In this document: positions 53,637 to 63,445 of the stretch, piece by piece
How the letters are laid out: each line of letters opens with the position of its first letter
How positions within the stretch are numbered: position 1 is the stretch's first letter
Assembly: GCA_019638625.1 (NCBI GenBank)
Contig: JAHBTK010000006.1
Location: forward strand, 186,001-250,000
Source of the DNA: Chitinophagaceae bacterium
Lineage (GTDB): Bacteria; Bacteroidota; Bacteroidia; Chitinophagales; Chitinophagaceae
Reading direction: 5' to 3'
DNA length: 64,000 bases
The notes under the pieces: model-generated
Seen by the model: only the letters and a program-made list of their open reading frames with translations
Database searches by the model: none
Told to the model about the DNA's origin: nothing
Program-made: the position numbers and the translations under genes

Positions 53637-54995
53637 TCAATATTCATCATTCAGGCAAAACTTGGGCTTACGGTACATCCATTGCCCGTTGGTGAAATCC
53701 GGGAATTCTACTGTTTCATTCCCCAGCTCAATACTTTGCTCACTTAAAGGAGTAATAACACTCCATGCAGCCGCGTCATACACGTCTAGCGGTGTTGGAG
53801 CACCACGCTTCACCGCTTCAATAAATGCATGAAGTACAAAAAAATCAATACCTCCATGCCCTGCTGCTTTTTCATTATCTTCCGTACCCCACCTTTTCCA
53901 TAACGGGTGATCATATTTTTCCAGCCATATTTTTTCGTCATCCCATTCATGTTTTTTTGCCGATTGTCCTTCTACATAAATACCATGATTCACCTGCATC
54001 CATAAACCTTTTGTTCCCTGAACGCGAAAACCAAGAGAATAGGGTCTGGGTAAGTTCGTATCGTGCTGTAATAATATGGTTTCTCCGTTTGCACACTTTA
54101 TCTGGGTGGTTACCACATCGCCCAATTTAAACTGTACTTTAGTGTTTGAATGGCCGGCACCCCCTTTGCTTACAATATATTCATGCAACCCCCTTGCTTT
54201 AGAGGCAAAAGCATTCAACGAAAGAAAACGATTGCCATGATTGATATTGATCATGGTGGCAATAGGACCTATTCCATGTGTGGGATACAAATCGCCATTT
54301 CGGTGTACTGAATGATTGGTCCGCCATCTTGCCTCTGAAAATCCTTTTTCGCCAAATTCAGCACCACTGTCGTACGGATCTATACCGTTATTAAATTTAA
54401 CACCCCGCAGATCATGCTGGTATCCGGCCTGCAAATGAATGATCTCACCAAAAATATTTTTCCGTACCATGTTCAGTACAGCAAGTACATCCCTGAAATA
54501 ACAGGCATTTTCCAGCATCATTACCTGGGCCTTCTGCCTTTCTACTTCACGAACCACCTTCCAATGATCATCTGTGGTAATACCCAATACTACTTCTGTA
54601 GCAATATACTTGATGCCAGCCTGCAAAACATCTACAATCATAGGTGTATGCCACTCCCATGGCGTTACGATAAGCACCGCATCAATATTCTTCAATTCAA
54701 GCATTTTCCTGTACGCATAGGGGTCTCCCTTAAAAACCTGTGGCATTTTCTTCCCGGACTTTTTAATAATACCGGCTGTCATATCAAGCATACGCTCATC
54801 AATATCACAAATGGCTATCACTTCCGTATCATCCCTGCGAAGGACATTTTCCAGGTGGGCCTGCCCCCTTAAGCCCGTTCCAATTAAGACAAGCCTTACT
54901 TTATTGTTGCCAGTAAATGCAAGAGGCTGCAAAGGACCCACTCCTAAAGCAGCGGCAGCAAACGCTGTATTCTTTACAAATGTTCTTCTTTCCAT
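53637..54995 (-). CDS. Gfo/Idh/MocA protein, GH109-like putative alpha-N-acetylgalactosaminidase
   Basis: This 452-residue protein has a twin-arginine signal (RRTFVK), so it is exported folded with its NAD. The Rossmann motif is VLIGTGLRGQAH, followed by AICDIDERML. It then closely follows GH109 enzymes: LENACYFRDVLAVLNMVRKNIFGEI, GYQHDLRGVKFN, EARWRTNHSVHRNGDLYPTHGIGPIATMININHGNRF, ASKARGLHEYIV and YDHPLWKRWG. GH109 enzymes remove alpha-linked GalNAc by an NAD-assisted mechanism. The neighbouring AgaS-type genes agree. An ordinary oxidoreductase is the alternative. Confidence 0.78.
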   Translation of the reverse strand: MERRTFVKNTAFAAAALGVGPLQPLAFTGNNKVRLVLIGTGLRGQAHLENVLRRDDTEVIAICDIDERMLDMTAGIIKKSGKKMPQVFKGDPYAYRKMLELKNIDAVLIVTPWEWHTPMIVDVLQAGIKYIATEVVLGITTDDHWKVVREVERQKAQVMMLENACYFRDVLAVLNMVRKNIFGEIIHLQAGYQHDLRGVKFNNGIDPYDSGAEFGEKGFSEARWRTNHSVHRNGDLYPTHGIGPIATMININHGNRFLSLNAFASKARGLHEYIVSKGGAGHSNTKVQFKLGDVVTTQIKCANGETILLQHDTNLPRPYSLGFRVQGTKGLWMQVNHGIYVEGQSAKKHEWDDEKIWLEKYDHPLWKRWGTEDNEKAAGHGGIDFFVLHAFIEAVKRGAPTPLDVYDAAAWSVITPLSEQSIELGNETVEFPDFTNGQWMYRKPKFCLNDEY

Positions 54996-55175
54996 AACTG
55001 TTTGAATAAAATTACAGGATTCGAAAGTAATTAATTTTCTTTTATTTTATTTATATAAATTTACAAAAACTTTTATTATATATACACTGGAAAGGTAAAG
55101 AAAATATTATACACTATTTTATCAGCCGTTTTAAGCTGACCAAATCTTCTTATTAATATATTCAATAAGCTTGAA

Positions 55176-56735
55176 ATGCGGTTTTACCTATTCGTTATGG
55201 CCAGCTTTTGCGTTTCCGCAGGCTGCCATACCCCTCATCAAAATGATGCACCTGTTGATATGAAGTTGCTGCTGGACTCTACGGTACTGGAGATCACCAC
55301 TGTTGCAACAGGCCTGGAAGTGCCCTGGGAAATAGCCTGGGGGCCAGACGATCAAATATGGATAACAGAACAAAAGGGGGTGGTAAGCAAAATCAACCCC
55401 GGAACCGGGCACAAGAAAGTTTTACTGAATGTTCCCGGTGTTTATAAGGAAAGAACGCTGGGACTACTGGGAATGGCAATATATCCTGATTTTGATCAGC
55501 ACCCATTTGTCTTTTTTGTCCATACTTTTTTAAAGGATAGTAGCAGGTATTGCAGGGTAATACGATATACCTATTTAAAAGACAGCCTGGTGGCTCCGCT
55601 GGTATTACTGGATAACATACCCGGCAATACCGGGCACAATGGCTCCCGGATTACAATAACTCCCGACAAAAAGCTGATAATGTCAACAGGGGATGCACTT
55701 GACGGCAGAAATGCGCAAAACATATACTCTCTCAACGGGAAAATATTGAGGATAAACATTGACGGCACTGTTCCTGATGACAACCCGTTTCCCGGAAACC
55801 CGGTATGGTCGTTGGGCCACAGAAATGTACAGGGCTTGGTTTATAGCCCCGAAGGCATGCTTTTCAGCTCCGAACACGGAGATGCAACGGACGATGAAAT
55901 AAACAGGATAGAAAAGGGAAAGAACTATGGTTGGCCTATTATACAGGGGCACTGTGACCGGGAAGAAGAAAAAATGTATTGTGATTCGATATCTTTCACC
56001 AACCCCATAAAATCCTGGACGCCCTGCATTGCACCTGCAGGACTCGACTATTATTACTCAAAAGCTATACCAGAGTGGGAGAATACACTGCTGCTGACTA
56101 CTTTAAAAAACAGCAGCCTGCACGTGCTAAAACCGGATGCCTCAGGAAGAATGATTGCGGTTGAAAGAGTTTTTTTGGATCATATCTACGGAAGACTAAG
56201 AGATGTATGTGTTTCTCCTTCAGGAGATATCTATCTCTCTACCAGTAACAGAGACTGGAACCCGGGAGAAGGTTTCCCGAAAGAACCGGACGACCGGATT
56301 ATCCGTATAGCAGGAAAAGGAAAGAAAAGCTATGGTCTCAGCAGCAACAGATCATCCGACACACTGAATATTCCGCCGTCATTAACCAATCGGGGAAGTT
56401 CTCTTTATACCAGCTATTGTGCTTCCTGTCACAAAGAGAACGGCGAAGGCATCAATCAGGATTTTCCACCACTTAAGAAAAGTAATATCGTGAATGGGAA
56501 TACAAAAATACTTGTGTCCGTTGTTTTGCGGGGGTTAACAGATCAGGGTGCTACCACAAAATCGCCTTACACTCAACCCATGCCCTCGTTCAGTTTCCTG
56601 GAGGACGAGGAAATTGCAAAAATCCTTACTTATGTGAGAGCGAAATTCAATAACAACAGCAATGAGGTTACCGGGAAAGAAGTGGAAGCAGTCAGAAAAA
56701 ACATGAACCAGCCTAAGGACGCTCTCCCGAAATGA
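55176..56735 (+). CDS. PQQ-dependent sugar dehydrogenase with C-terminal cytochrome c domain, lipoprotein
   Basis: The 519 residues have a lipobox SAGC (Cys17). A six-bladed GSDH-type propeller (about 40-385) has LEVPWEIAWGPD, TGHNGSRITITPD and PVWSLGHRNVQGLVYSPEG. A cytochrome c domain (about 398-500) carries the haem site CASCH (415-419) and a late TQPMPSF Met ligand. PQQ sugar dehydrogenases oxidise aldoses or sorbosone in the periplasm. The fused cytochrome would receive the electrons. A PQQ synthesis locus is not in the window. Confidence 0.87.
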   Translation: MRFYLFVMASFCVSAGCHTPHQNDAPVDMKLLLDSTVLEITTVATGLEVPWEIAWGPDDQIWITEQKGVVSKINPGTGHKKVLLNVPGVYKERTLGLLGMAIYPDFDQHPFVFFVHTFLKDSSRYCRVIRYTYLKDSLVAPLVLLDNIPGNTGHNGSRITITPDKKLIMSTGDALDGRNAQNIYSLNGKILRINIDGTVPDDNPFPGNPVWSLGHRNVQGLVYSPEGMLFSSEHGDATDDEINRIEKGKNYGWPIIQGHCDREEEKMYCDSISFTNPIKSWTPCIAPAGLDYYYSKAIPEWENTLLLTTLKNSSLHVLKPDASGRMIAVERVFLDHIYGRLRDVCVSPSGDIYLSTSNRDWNPGEGFPKEPDDRIIRIAGKGKKSYGLSSNRSSDTLNIPPSLTNRGSSLYTSYCASCHKENGEGINQDFPPLKKSNIVNGNTKILVSVVLRGLTDQGATTKSPYTQPMPSFSFLEDEEIAKILTYVRAKFNNNSNEVTGKEVEAVRKNMNQPKDALPK

Positions 56736-56770
56736 TGTTGTCAACCTGCTCTGTATTCTCTTATTTTCTG

Positions 56771-58576
56771 TTATTCAATACTCAGAGAAAAGAAAAAGGT
56801 TTTTTCTTTTACACGTACATAATACTTCGGATCCTCCCTCAAGAGTAATGGAATAGTGAGAACGCCTACCGCTTTTTCGAGGCTATTTTCAGGCTTGTCT
56901 GCATAAGGATTATGGGGATAAACCGGCCATACCAGGCTGGCATTCGGATCCACCTGTAATGTCCATCCGTTATTTCTCAGCCAGCCACCTATATCTTTTG
57001 GAGAAAGTTCTACAGGAGTTTTGTCCAGAACGTATTTTCCGCCGGCAGCGGTTTCCAGCACTTCACCTGGTTTGAGGCATAACTGAAAATTCAGCCCTGC
57101 CTCTTCGGCAGGTGTTCCCTTGCCATGCACAACTACCCTGAATTCTATTTTTTGTTCAGAAGGTTTCAGTATTTCAATATCTGAAAAAAAAGTATTGTAC
57201 GCCAGTGAAATCCTGTCGATACTATCATTCATTTGCAGCCGTGCATTTATCGGCAAATGATATACCGCTCCTGAAAGCTGTTCCATAAACGTTGCCAGTT
57301 CCGGCTGTCTTTTGGAATTCGCTCCCGTAATAACAAGACCTTTTTTCTCATGGAAAATGCTGAGGTACCCCTGGCGGTCCAGGAAAAAAGTATTATTAAC
57401 AGCCTGGGTGCTCATTAGGGCGGAATAGGCTGCCACCCAGGGCTGGGTTTTTCTTATCCCGGCGTCTATACTCATTTTATGATGATAAGCCGCGTGATCC
57501 TGCGGTATAGATTCAAGCCGCCCTTCATGATAGTAGAGCGCATTCTGGGCAAGGCGCCCTAATACATCCATCCGGATATTTTCAGGGGTAAAAAAAGAAG
57601 CCAGAAACGCTGCATATCGTCTTCCGTCAGGAAAATTTGAAAACCCAAACTGCCCCCAGGGACTCACGCCCCAAAAACGGTTCCGATCATTGATCACCTC
57701 AACCGGTGTACCATCCGGATAGGTATAATATTGATGGAAGTTCGTGGCTTTTCGTAAGGCCTTCAGTGCAGCAGGGTCTTTACTGTGTTCCCAATACAAG
57801 GCTACACTGCTTACGGTAAGATAGTTATATCCAGAAGTAGGCAGTAAATGGTGATGTTCTCCCCAAAATCCATCAGGTGAAATTTCTTCCGTGACGTACC
57901 GGTGCATCACTTCAGCACCGATTTTCTCCCAGTGTTTGATGCCAAAAATCCTGCCGGCGAGAAATAGCTCGGAGGCATAAATTGAGAAGTGATTGGGAGA
58001 GGTATTTAAAAAGGGAACATTATACCGCGCCGTTTTTGCCAAGGATACGCAATACGCTTCATAGGGATTCAATAATTTGATGATTTCTCTTTTCCATCTG
58101 TGTTTTCTTTCCTCCCCGAGTTCTTCTTCCAGTAAGCGATATGCCTCCAGCCACATATAGGTATCCCAGTTGGCGCCCAGGCGGTCTGCAAATTGACCTT
58201 TTTCATTTTCATTGGCAAGCAGATCACCGATACGTAGTGATAGCGCAAGCATTTTCGGATTACGATATTGTTTGTTTGCTGGATTTTTTTTGGCATATAA
58301 TACCGACGAAGCCATAATAGAATAAGGAAAATGACGCCATTCCGGATCAGTTTCTATATTTGCCAGTGTAACATCAGGTTCAGCATCTATCCGCTCTTCT
58401 ACCAACCTGCATCCCTCTTCCATTAACCGGAAATACTTCCCTGGCAGGTTGGTTGGTCCTACGTTCACGGTGGCAGGCGCAATACCATGCGGCCCGTTTA
58501 TGCCGTTACTTTGTGCAGTTGCATTGAGAGAACACGCTATCATTATCCATAGATATAAAATACATCGTCTGATCAT
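56771..58576 (-). CDS. secreted alpha/alpha-toroid polysaccharide lyase-like protein
   Basis: The 601 residues have a signal peptide (1-21). The long helical part (about 45-400) is of toroid type, with YVTEEISPDGFWGEHHHLLPTSGYNYLTV, NTSPNHFSIYASELFLAGRIFG and DRNRFWGVSPWGQFG. A beta-sandwich half follows (about 410-600). This is the build of heparinase-, chondroitin- or alginate-lyase-like enzymes. I cannot name the family. It is the last gene of a run of five minus-strand genes and is followed by the convergent dehydrogenase gene. Confidence 0.68.
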   Translation of the reverse strand: MIRRCILYLWIMIACSLNATAQSNGINGPHGIAPATVNVGPTNLPGKYFRLMEEGCRLVEERIDAEPDVTLANIETDPEWRHFPYSIMASSVLYAKKNPANKQYRNPKMLALSLRIGDLLANENEKGQFADRLGANWDTYMWLEAYRLLEEELGEERKHRWKREIIKLLNPYEAYCVSLAKTARYNVPFLNTSPNHFSIYASELFLAGRIFGIKHWEKIGAEVMHRYVTEEISPDGFWGEHHHLLPTSGYNYLTVSSVALYWEHSKDPAALKALRKATNFHQYYTYPDGTPVEVINDRNRFWGVSPWGQFGFSNFPDGRRYAAFLASFFTPENIRMDVLGRLAQNALYYHEGRLESIPQDHAAYHHKMSIDAGIRKTQPWVAAYSALMSTQAVNNTFFLDRQGYLSIFHEKKGLVITGANSKRQPELATFMEQLSGAVYHLPINARLQMNDSIDRISLAYNTFFSDIEILKPSEQKIEFRVVVHGKGTPAEEAGLNFQLCLKPGEVLETAAGGKYVLDKTPVELSPKDIGGWLRNNGWTLQVDPNASLVWPVYPHNPYADKPENSLEKAVGVLTIPLLLREDPKYYVRVKEKTFFFSLSIE

Positions 58577-58608
58577 GGGATAAATTTGATGATAAATTCC
58601 CTAAAGGA

Positions 58609-59724
58609 TTATCGCTTTATTATCACTGTATGTTCCGCTCCGGTAACACCCCCCTGATTAACGGTGCGGAATACCATCTCGTTTCCAGGCTTATCCAGCG
58701 CTACTTCCAATGTACCCGGAATATCTTTCCACTTACCACCTGGTGTATATTTCATTTGATACGTTTCAAAAAAAGGAGTGATGGAATGCAAGCGTATTTT
58801 CGCTTTACTGCCGGTTATGCTTACCTCAGAAGCGATGGTATTGGGCGTCCAGTACAATGGTTTTCTATCACCGGTTAAAATAAGGTACTTCGTTCCATAG
58901 GCCCAATGCGGCTTTCCATCTACCCTGATCCATTTATGATCTTTGAAATATTCATCATCGTACATAATGAGATAGCTGATACCATTATCCCAGTTACTAT
59001 AAATATCACTTTGCTTAAACCATGCTATCCAGGTAAATACCCGGGTGAATATTGCCGTGGTTCTGTTATTTTTATCCGGATATACATCAACAGGTTTCCT
59101 GTCGGGGCCATACATCATCTTTACATCCGCTGCCTCGTTCATTAAATATTCATCCCGTATTTCCAAAGCGGACAAGGGGATACCGTTCTTTTCAAAATGA
59201 CAGTCGAACATGGCATCGGAGAAAAACCACTTGTGGTAAGTATTGCTCCACACCTCATTGGTACCATGATGAGCTATTTGTTGTGGCAGATTCAATTCCC
59301 CTTCATCGGTATTTATCACTCTTGCTACATAACCGCAGGCATTCATTATTTCCGTGTGAATCACCATAAAATAAGCGCAGTGGTACCCGTTGCCTTTCAA
59401 TGCCTGATCCAGGATATTTTCGGCAGTAGGCTCTCCCACATGATGTACAATTCCATCCGGGGTAAGCGGCACGTTTTTTTTCAACCAATGCCTTAATAAT
59501 AAAATACGTTTGAACTCATCTTTCTCATCATGAAAAACCGTATCCAGCCTGTATTTTTCTTTTAGCGCGTTAAAGTGAGGATACGATGAATCACTATAGT
59601 TAATGAACAGGGTATTCGGAATAAACCCAGGATTATCCACAGGCACTTTCTGATACGAACCATCCGCAGTACAACCTGCAATAAAAAACCATATTGCAGT
59701 TGCCGCAAAGATTTTGCTTATCAT
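58609..59724 (-). CDS. transglutaminase-like lipoprotein
   Basis: The 371 residues have a lipobox FIAGC (Cys18). The transglutaminase core shows a likely triad: Cys116 in GNGYHCAYF, His153 in HHGTNEVW, and Asp170 in HKWFFSDAMFD. A beta domain follows (about 270-371). Such proteins act as proteases or amidases on peptides, or are structural. Here it lies among glycan-degrading genes; a role on glycoprotein or peptidoglycan peptides is possible but unproved. 32 bp separate it from the lyase-like gene. Confidence 0.78.
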   Translation of the reverse strand: MISKIFAATAIWFFIAGCTADGSYQKVPVDNPGFIPNTLFINYSDSSYPHFNALKEKYRLDTVFHDEKDEFKRILLLRHWLKKNVPLTPDGIVHHVGEPTAENILDQALKGNGYHCAYFMVIHTEIMNACGYVARVINTDEGELNLPQQIAHHGTNEVWSNTYHKWFFSDAMFDCHFEKNGIPLSALEIRDEYLMNEAADVKMMYGPDRKPVDVYPDKNNRTTAIFTRVFTWIAWFKQSDIYSNWDNGISYLIMYDDEYFKDHKWIRVDGKPHWAYGTKYLILTGDRKPLYWTPNTIASEVSITGSKAKIRLHSITPFFETYQMKYTPGGKWKDIPGTLEVALDKPGNEMVFRTVNQGGVTGAEHTVIIKR

Positions 59725-59781
59725 TTTATCTTTTACTTATTCTTTTTTACAATCAGGAGTATCGGTGCATCATCATTTTTA

Positions 59782-61074
59782 TCAGGGTTTTATTGGCCCT
59801 ATATATTTTTTGGCCATTACCAGGTTCGCAAATTTAATATGGCTGGAAGGAGCGGCCGGATTCTCATGATAATATTCAAACCACAGCCAGTTGATGTTAA
59901 CCTTATCATTTGTTCTCCATCTGAACCCCTGAAAAGGCGGATCAACAGGGTTATTATACCATTTGTCTCTATTCCAGCTTCCGTTGGGGAAACCAGGGCC
60001 CCAATGACCGGCCTTCACCCCATCTACCCAAATAGCAAGTTCTCCATTATATTCATTAACAGGGTTGTTCAACTTTACCATTACTTCAACACACATCCAT
60101 TCGTCAAATTTTACGACCGGATATTGACCTGTTGCAGCAGGCTGTCCAAAAGCGCGAGCACCTTCGGTGATCATTACATTTCCCCAGCATTTGCCTCCCG
60201 CATCCATTTTCATATCACCCCAATATATGTAGGAGTCCATCCCCGGCGGGTCAGTATTCTGCCAAATCGGCTCGCAGCAAATACTTAATCTTTCATCAGA
60301 TAAGCCACAGGTACCAGCCCGCGGATAAGGCCAGGGTATAGAAGGATTGTACCCGCCAAACCAGACCGATTCATGATGAAAATAATTTTTAGAAGAAGAG
60401 GGATACTTTACATAATATCTTACATATACCACGTCTTCGAACCCTGGTTTAAACTCCTTATATAAATGACCCCCACCGGTCACTCCTCCGGTAATGCTTG
60501 TCATCTTAATTGATTTGGCGTTTGTACTTCCTGCAGGAACATCACTCTCCAGCGACATACCTTCTACATTAAGCTTGTCGTCGTAACGGCTGAGGATATT
60601 TTCCATGCCGTCATTGAACTGCTCTACGTATAATACATCAGGATCATTCCCGATATTTTCATCTCCGGGATATTGCGATGCGATACCGTTTTCGTCAATA
60701 ATAGCCCGGGGTATGGTAGTAAATTCTTCAGAGGAAAAACTACTGGCACCGGAGGCACAATTAGACTTTACCCGCCAGTTGTAAGATGTTGATGCCAACA
60801 ATCCGGACAGGTTAACAGACAGGGAACTTGTTTCTTTTACAGCATCAGTCCATGTATTGGAAGACGATACTTTATATTGTATATCATAAGATATTGCATT
60901 CGATACTGATGACCAACTTACTACTGCGCCGGAGGCAGTGATTGAAGATGACGACAACCCGGAAGGCGCATTACATATTTGCGGGGAAGGAGAATCTTCT
61001 TTCGGTCTTGCACAGGCGAGCAGGACGACGCCCAGGAGAAAGGCCATATTCAAATTCTTGATCATAGTATACAA
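59782..61074 (-). CDS. lipoprotein with fibronectin III domain and jelly-roll lyase-like domain
   Basis: The 430 residues have a lipobox LLAC (Cys21). A fibronectin type III domain (about 34-118) has SYDIQYKVSSSNTW and YNWRVKSNC. The following domain (about 140-430) is a beta-jelly-roll with KMTSITGGVTGGGHLYKEF, VYVRYYVKYPSSS, CVEVMVKLNNP and INWLWFEYYHENP. It resembles PL14/PL20-like or concanavalin-like folds. It probably binds or cleaves polysaccharide at the cell surface. Confidence 0.68.
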   Translation of the reverse strand: MYTMIKNLNMAFLLGVVLLACARPKEDSPSPQICNAPSGLSSSSITASGAVVSWSSVSNAISYDIQYKVSSSNTWTDAVKETSSLSVNLSGLLASTSYNWRVKSNCASGASSFSSEEFTTIPRAIIDENGIASQYPGDENIGNDPDVLYVEQFNDGMENILSRYDDKLNVEGMSLESDVPAGSTNAKSIKMTSITGGVTGGGHLYKEFKPGFEDVVYVRYYVKYPSSSKNYFHHESVWFGGYNPSIPWPYPRAGTCGLSDERLSICCEPIWQNTDPPGMDSYIYWGDMKMDAGGKCWGNVMITEGARAFGQPAATGQYPVVKFDEWMCVEVMVKLNNPVNEYNGELAIWVDGVKAGHWGPGFPNGSWNRDKWYNNPVDPPFQGFRWRTNDKVNINWLWFEYYHENPAAPSSHIKFANLVMAKKYIGPIKP

Positions 61075-61100
61075 TTGAAATGGAATATTTTAAATAGATA

Positions 61101-63341
61101 TTACCGGAATGCCTGATTCTTATAGTTGTCTATATAACTTTTCAATTTTTCCAGCCATCCGACCATATCCAGTTTTTGTTCATCATATATCAGGTAGGTC
61201 ATATCGGGCAGGCGATTGGCAAAGTGCCTGGTTCTGTCCTGCTGGAAGAAATAAGCTTTTCCCGGTAGCGACATTCCTTTAGGCAGCCTGGTTTTTTCCC
61301 ATACATTAACCAGGCCGGAGAATACCTCTTCCCGTCTTTGCAGGCAGTGTTCAACTATCTTTCCTGCCCTCTCCAGGTAATTACAGGCACTGTCCTTATC
61401 AATAAAAGTCAGCCTGTTTGCTTCCTTGATACAATACTCCACATTAGACAGATCGGCATAAGTCATTGCGGTATGTTGCACCAGCCGTATCACAGATTCA
61501 AACAGGTCGAAATCATAATCATTCCTAACGCCCCGGAGCCTGTTGCTGTCAATAATGGCTAATGCCCGGTCTGCTTTTCGTAGCATGTCAGCAGAATATT
61601 CTATCATCTTCTTATGCTGCTTATTCCAGTATGGATCATACTCTAAAGCGTCTCCCCTCGGAAGGTCAGGCATAAAGGTTTTCCCTATTTCACCCCAATG
61701 CCAAACTTTTCTTTCAAATGTTTCCCAGTAATAATAAGCTGCTTCATTCAGCAGGTAAAACAATTCTTCCACCTGGTAGGATTGTTGTCCATAGTAGCTG
61801 CTAAAAAAATCTTGTTTAAACTGCTCCAGTTCAGGGGCACTTCCGTTCCATGCATATTGGGCGGCTGTAACAAAAGAAAGCATCCACATCTGGTTATGCA
61901 AACCTGCATCATCCCATGAAGTACGCACCATCCCATCATATACGCCCGACATTGCCGCTTTTGTCAATGCCTGATGGGAATCTTCAAGACTACCGATTCC
62001 TTTTCCCTGTGGAGTGATCGTGAAAAAATAAGGTAGGAACAATGGCTCTATCCCCGGATTGGGATCGTAAAAGAATACTTTATATCCCATTTTTTTTGCT
62101 GCCCGGGCATTGTCGATCATTTTTTCCCGGTCGGTATCATCTTCCGTTAGAACCAAACCTTTATTGGGTTGAACCGGTATTGCGCCGGCATTATTCAGTT
62201 TCCAGGCCATAGGTGTCTCCCATATCATGGGGGTTCTGCCTTTGGAAAGGATAAACCGGGCGGCTTTATCACTGAATAAATGATACAGTCCCTTTTTCCC
62301 GATCACTTCGGCTTTTTTCCTGCATTGTTCGCAGGCTCCAAGCTCGTAGGTCTCATCCGATCCGATGTGAATATATTGGGAACCTTCGGTTGCTTTCATG
62401 GCATCGCTCCAAAGATCAAAAAGCAGGTGATAGGCGCTATCTTTTAACGGACAGAATTCAAAATTGGATGCCGGAATTTCACGCAGATGCGCAAACTGCG
62501 GCCATTTTAAGATAAAGCTCGAATGTCCCAGTCCCTGCACCAGGGGAGCAAGTTGTATATAATACTGCCGCGCATACCGGGTCAGCTCACGGATCTCATC
62601 CGGCGTAAATGCTCCCGGCGCACCTATCTCAGGATGACTGGGATAAGCAAACTTATCTTCCCATTCCCACAACAATATGTTGATCTTGTACCGGGCCAGG
62701 TCTTTGATAAAACTTTTGACATAAGAAAGCTTGTCCTGATGGTGCTTTGTATCATAATGCACTGCCCGTTCGCGTATATCCGGCCAGTCCACTAAGTTTA
62801 TACCTGCAACCTTATAACCGTTACCGGTTTTCCGGATGAGTTGCAGTAATGTTTGTGTTCCGTAAAACAATCCCTGTTCGCTATTGGCAGCAATCCTTAT
62901 CTCATTTTTATCCGTGATAAGGCTGTATCCCTGGCTTCCTGTTTGTGCAATTTTTTTCCGACGGGTAAGAATAATGGAATGCGTTCCTGGCACCTTATGA
63001 ACGACTGCAGCTATGTTAAACTCCTTTTTCAGGTCGCGAATTAATTCCATAGCCGTAAATGCATCCGCATCAGAATGGTTTTTGTCCAGTACGATGCTGA
63101 GATGAGTAGTGAACACAAAATCATTGCCGGTTGCAGACACCTGGCGGGGATAAGGAATAACCCGCAGGTCTGAGTTCGTTGTGTCGGCAGTGGAATGAAC
63201 CGGTATAAAGAATAAAAAGACCGATAACAATAACAGGCTGGCTGGCTGCCACTTTGATGCCCCCCTGCGCGGAATAGGTCCAATCCATTCCCGTGCAATT
63301 GTTAATAAGTCTGAATTTTTAAAAATTGTTGAATGAAGCAT
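61101..63341 (-). CDS. GH20-family beta-N-acetylhexosaminidase
   Basis: The 746 residues have a signal peptide (31-53) after an unusual 30-residue extension, so the true start is uncertain; no other Met is in frame nearby. The GH20b domain (about 58-185) precedes the catalytic TIM barrel, with LLWEWEDKFAYPSHPEIG and the catalytic DE pair at Asp329-Glu330 in HIGSDETYELG. GH20 enzymes release beta-linked GlcNAc or GalNAc by substrate-assisted catalysis. Together with GH109 it points to hexosamine-rich glycans. A large inverted repeat lies just upstream. Confidence 0.85.
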   Translation of the reverse strand: MLHSTIFKNSDLLTIAREWIGPIPRRGASKWQPASLLLLSVFLFFIPVHSTADTTNSDLRVIPYPRQVSATGNDFVFTTHLSIVLDKNHSDADAFTAMELIRDLKKEFNIAAVVHKVPGTHSIILTRRKKIAQTGSQGYSLITDKNEIRIAANSEQGLFYGTQTLLQLIRKTGNGYKVAGINLVDWPDIRERAVHYDTKHHQDKLSYVKSFIKDLARYKINILLWEWEDKFAYPSHPEIGAPGAFTPDEIRELTRYARQYYIQLAPLVQGLGHSSFILKWPQFAHLREIPASNFEFCPLKDSAYHLLFDLWSDAMKATEGSQYIHIGSDETYELGACEQCRKKAEVIGKKGLYHLFSDKAARFILSKGRTPMIWETPMAWKLNNAGAIPVQPNKGLVLTEDDTDREKMIDNARAAKKMGYKVFFYDPNPGIEPLFLPYFFTITPQGKGIGSLEDSHQALTKAAMSGVYDGMVRTSWDDAGLHNQMWMLSFVTAAQYAWNGSAPELEQFKQDFFSSYYGQQSYQVEELFYLLNEAAYYYWETFERKVWHWGEIGKTFMPDLPRGDALEYDPYWNKQHKKMIEYSADMLRKADRALAIIDSNRLRGVRNDYDFDLFESVIRLVQHTAMTYADLSNVEYCIKEANRLTFIDKDSACNYLERAGKIVEHCLQRREEVFSGLVNVWEKTRLPKGMSLPGKAYFFQQDRTRHFANRLPDMTYLIYDEQKLDMVGWLEKLKSYIDNYKNQAFR

Positions 63342-63372
63342 AATATTTGTAAAAATAAGTAAAAGAAAATAA

Positions 63373-63415
63373 TTAGAAAGAAAAAATAACTATTAATTTT
63401 ATTTTTTCTTTCTAA
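63373..63415. repeat. perfect 17-bp inverted repeat upstream of GH20 gene
   Basis: 63373-63389 is the exact reverse complement of 63399-63415, with a 9-nt AT spacer. It lies between the esterase stop and the GH20 start. It shares the 12-mer TATTTTTTCTTT with 45551-45562. Operator or terminator function is possible. Confidence 0.7.
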
Positions 63416-63445
63416 TCTGTTTTTTTCAGAAAATCATCGCCGTGC

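Noticed and set aside
53637..54995. Simple Gfo/Idh/MocA oxidoreductase only
   Set aside because: The long HRNGDLYPTHGIGP and ASKARGLHEYIV stretches and the hexosamine context fit GH109 better, though the alternative is kept in the entry.
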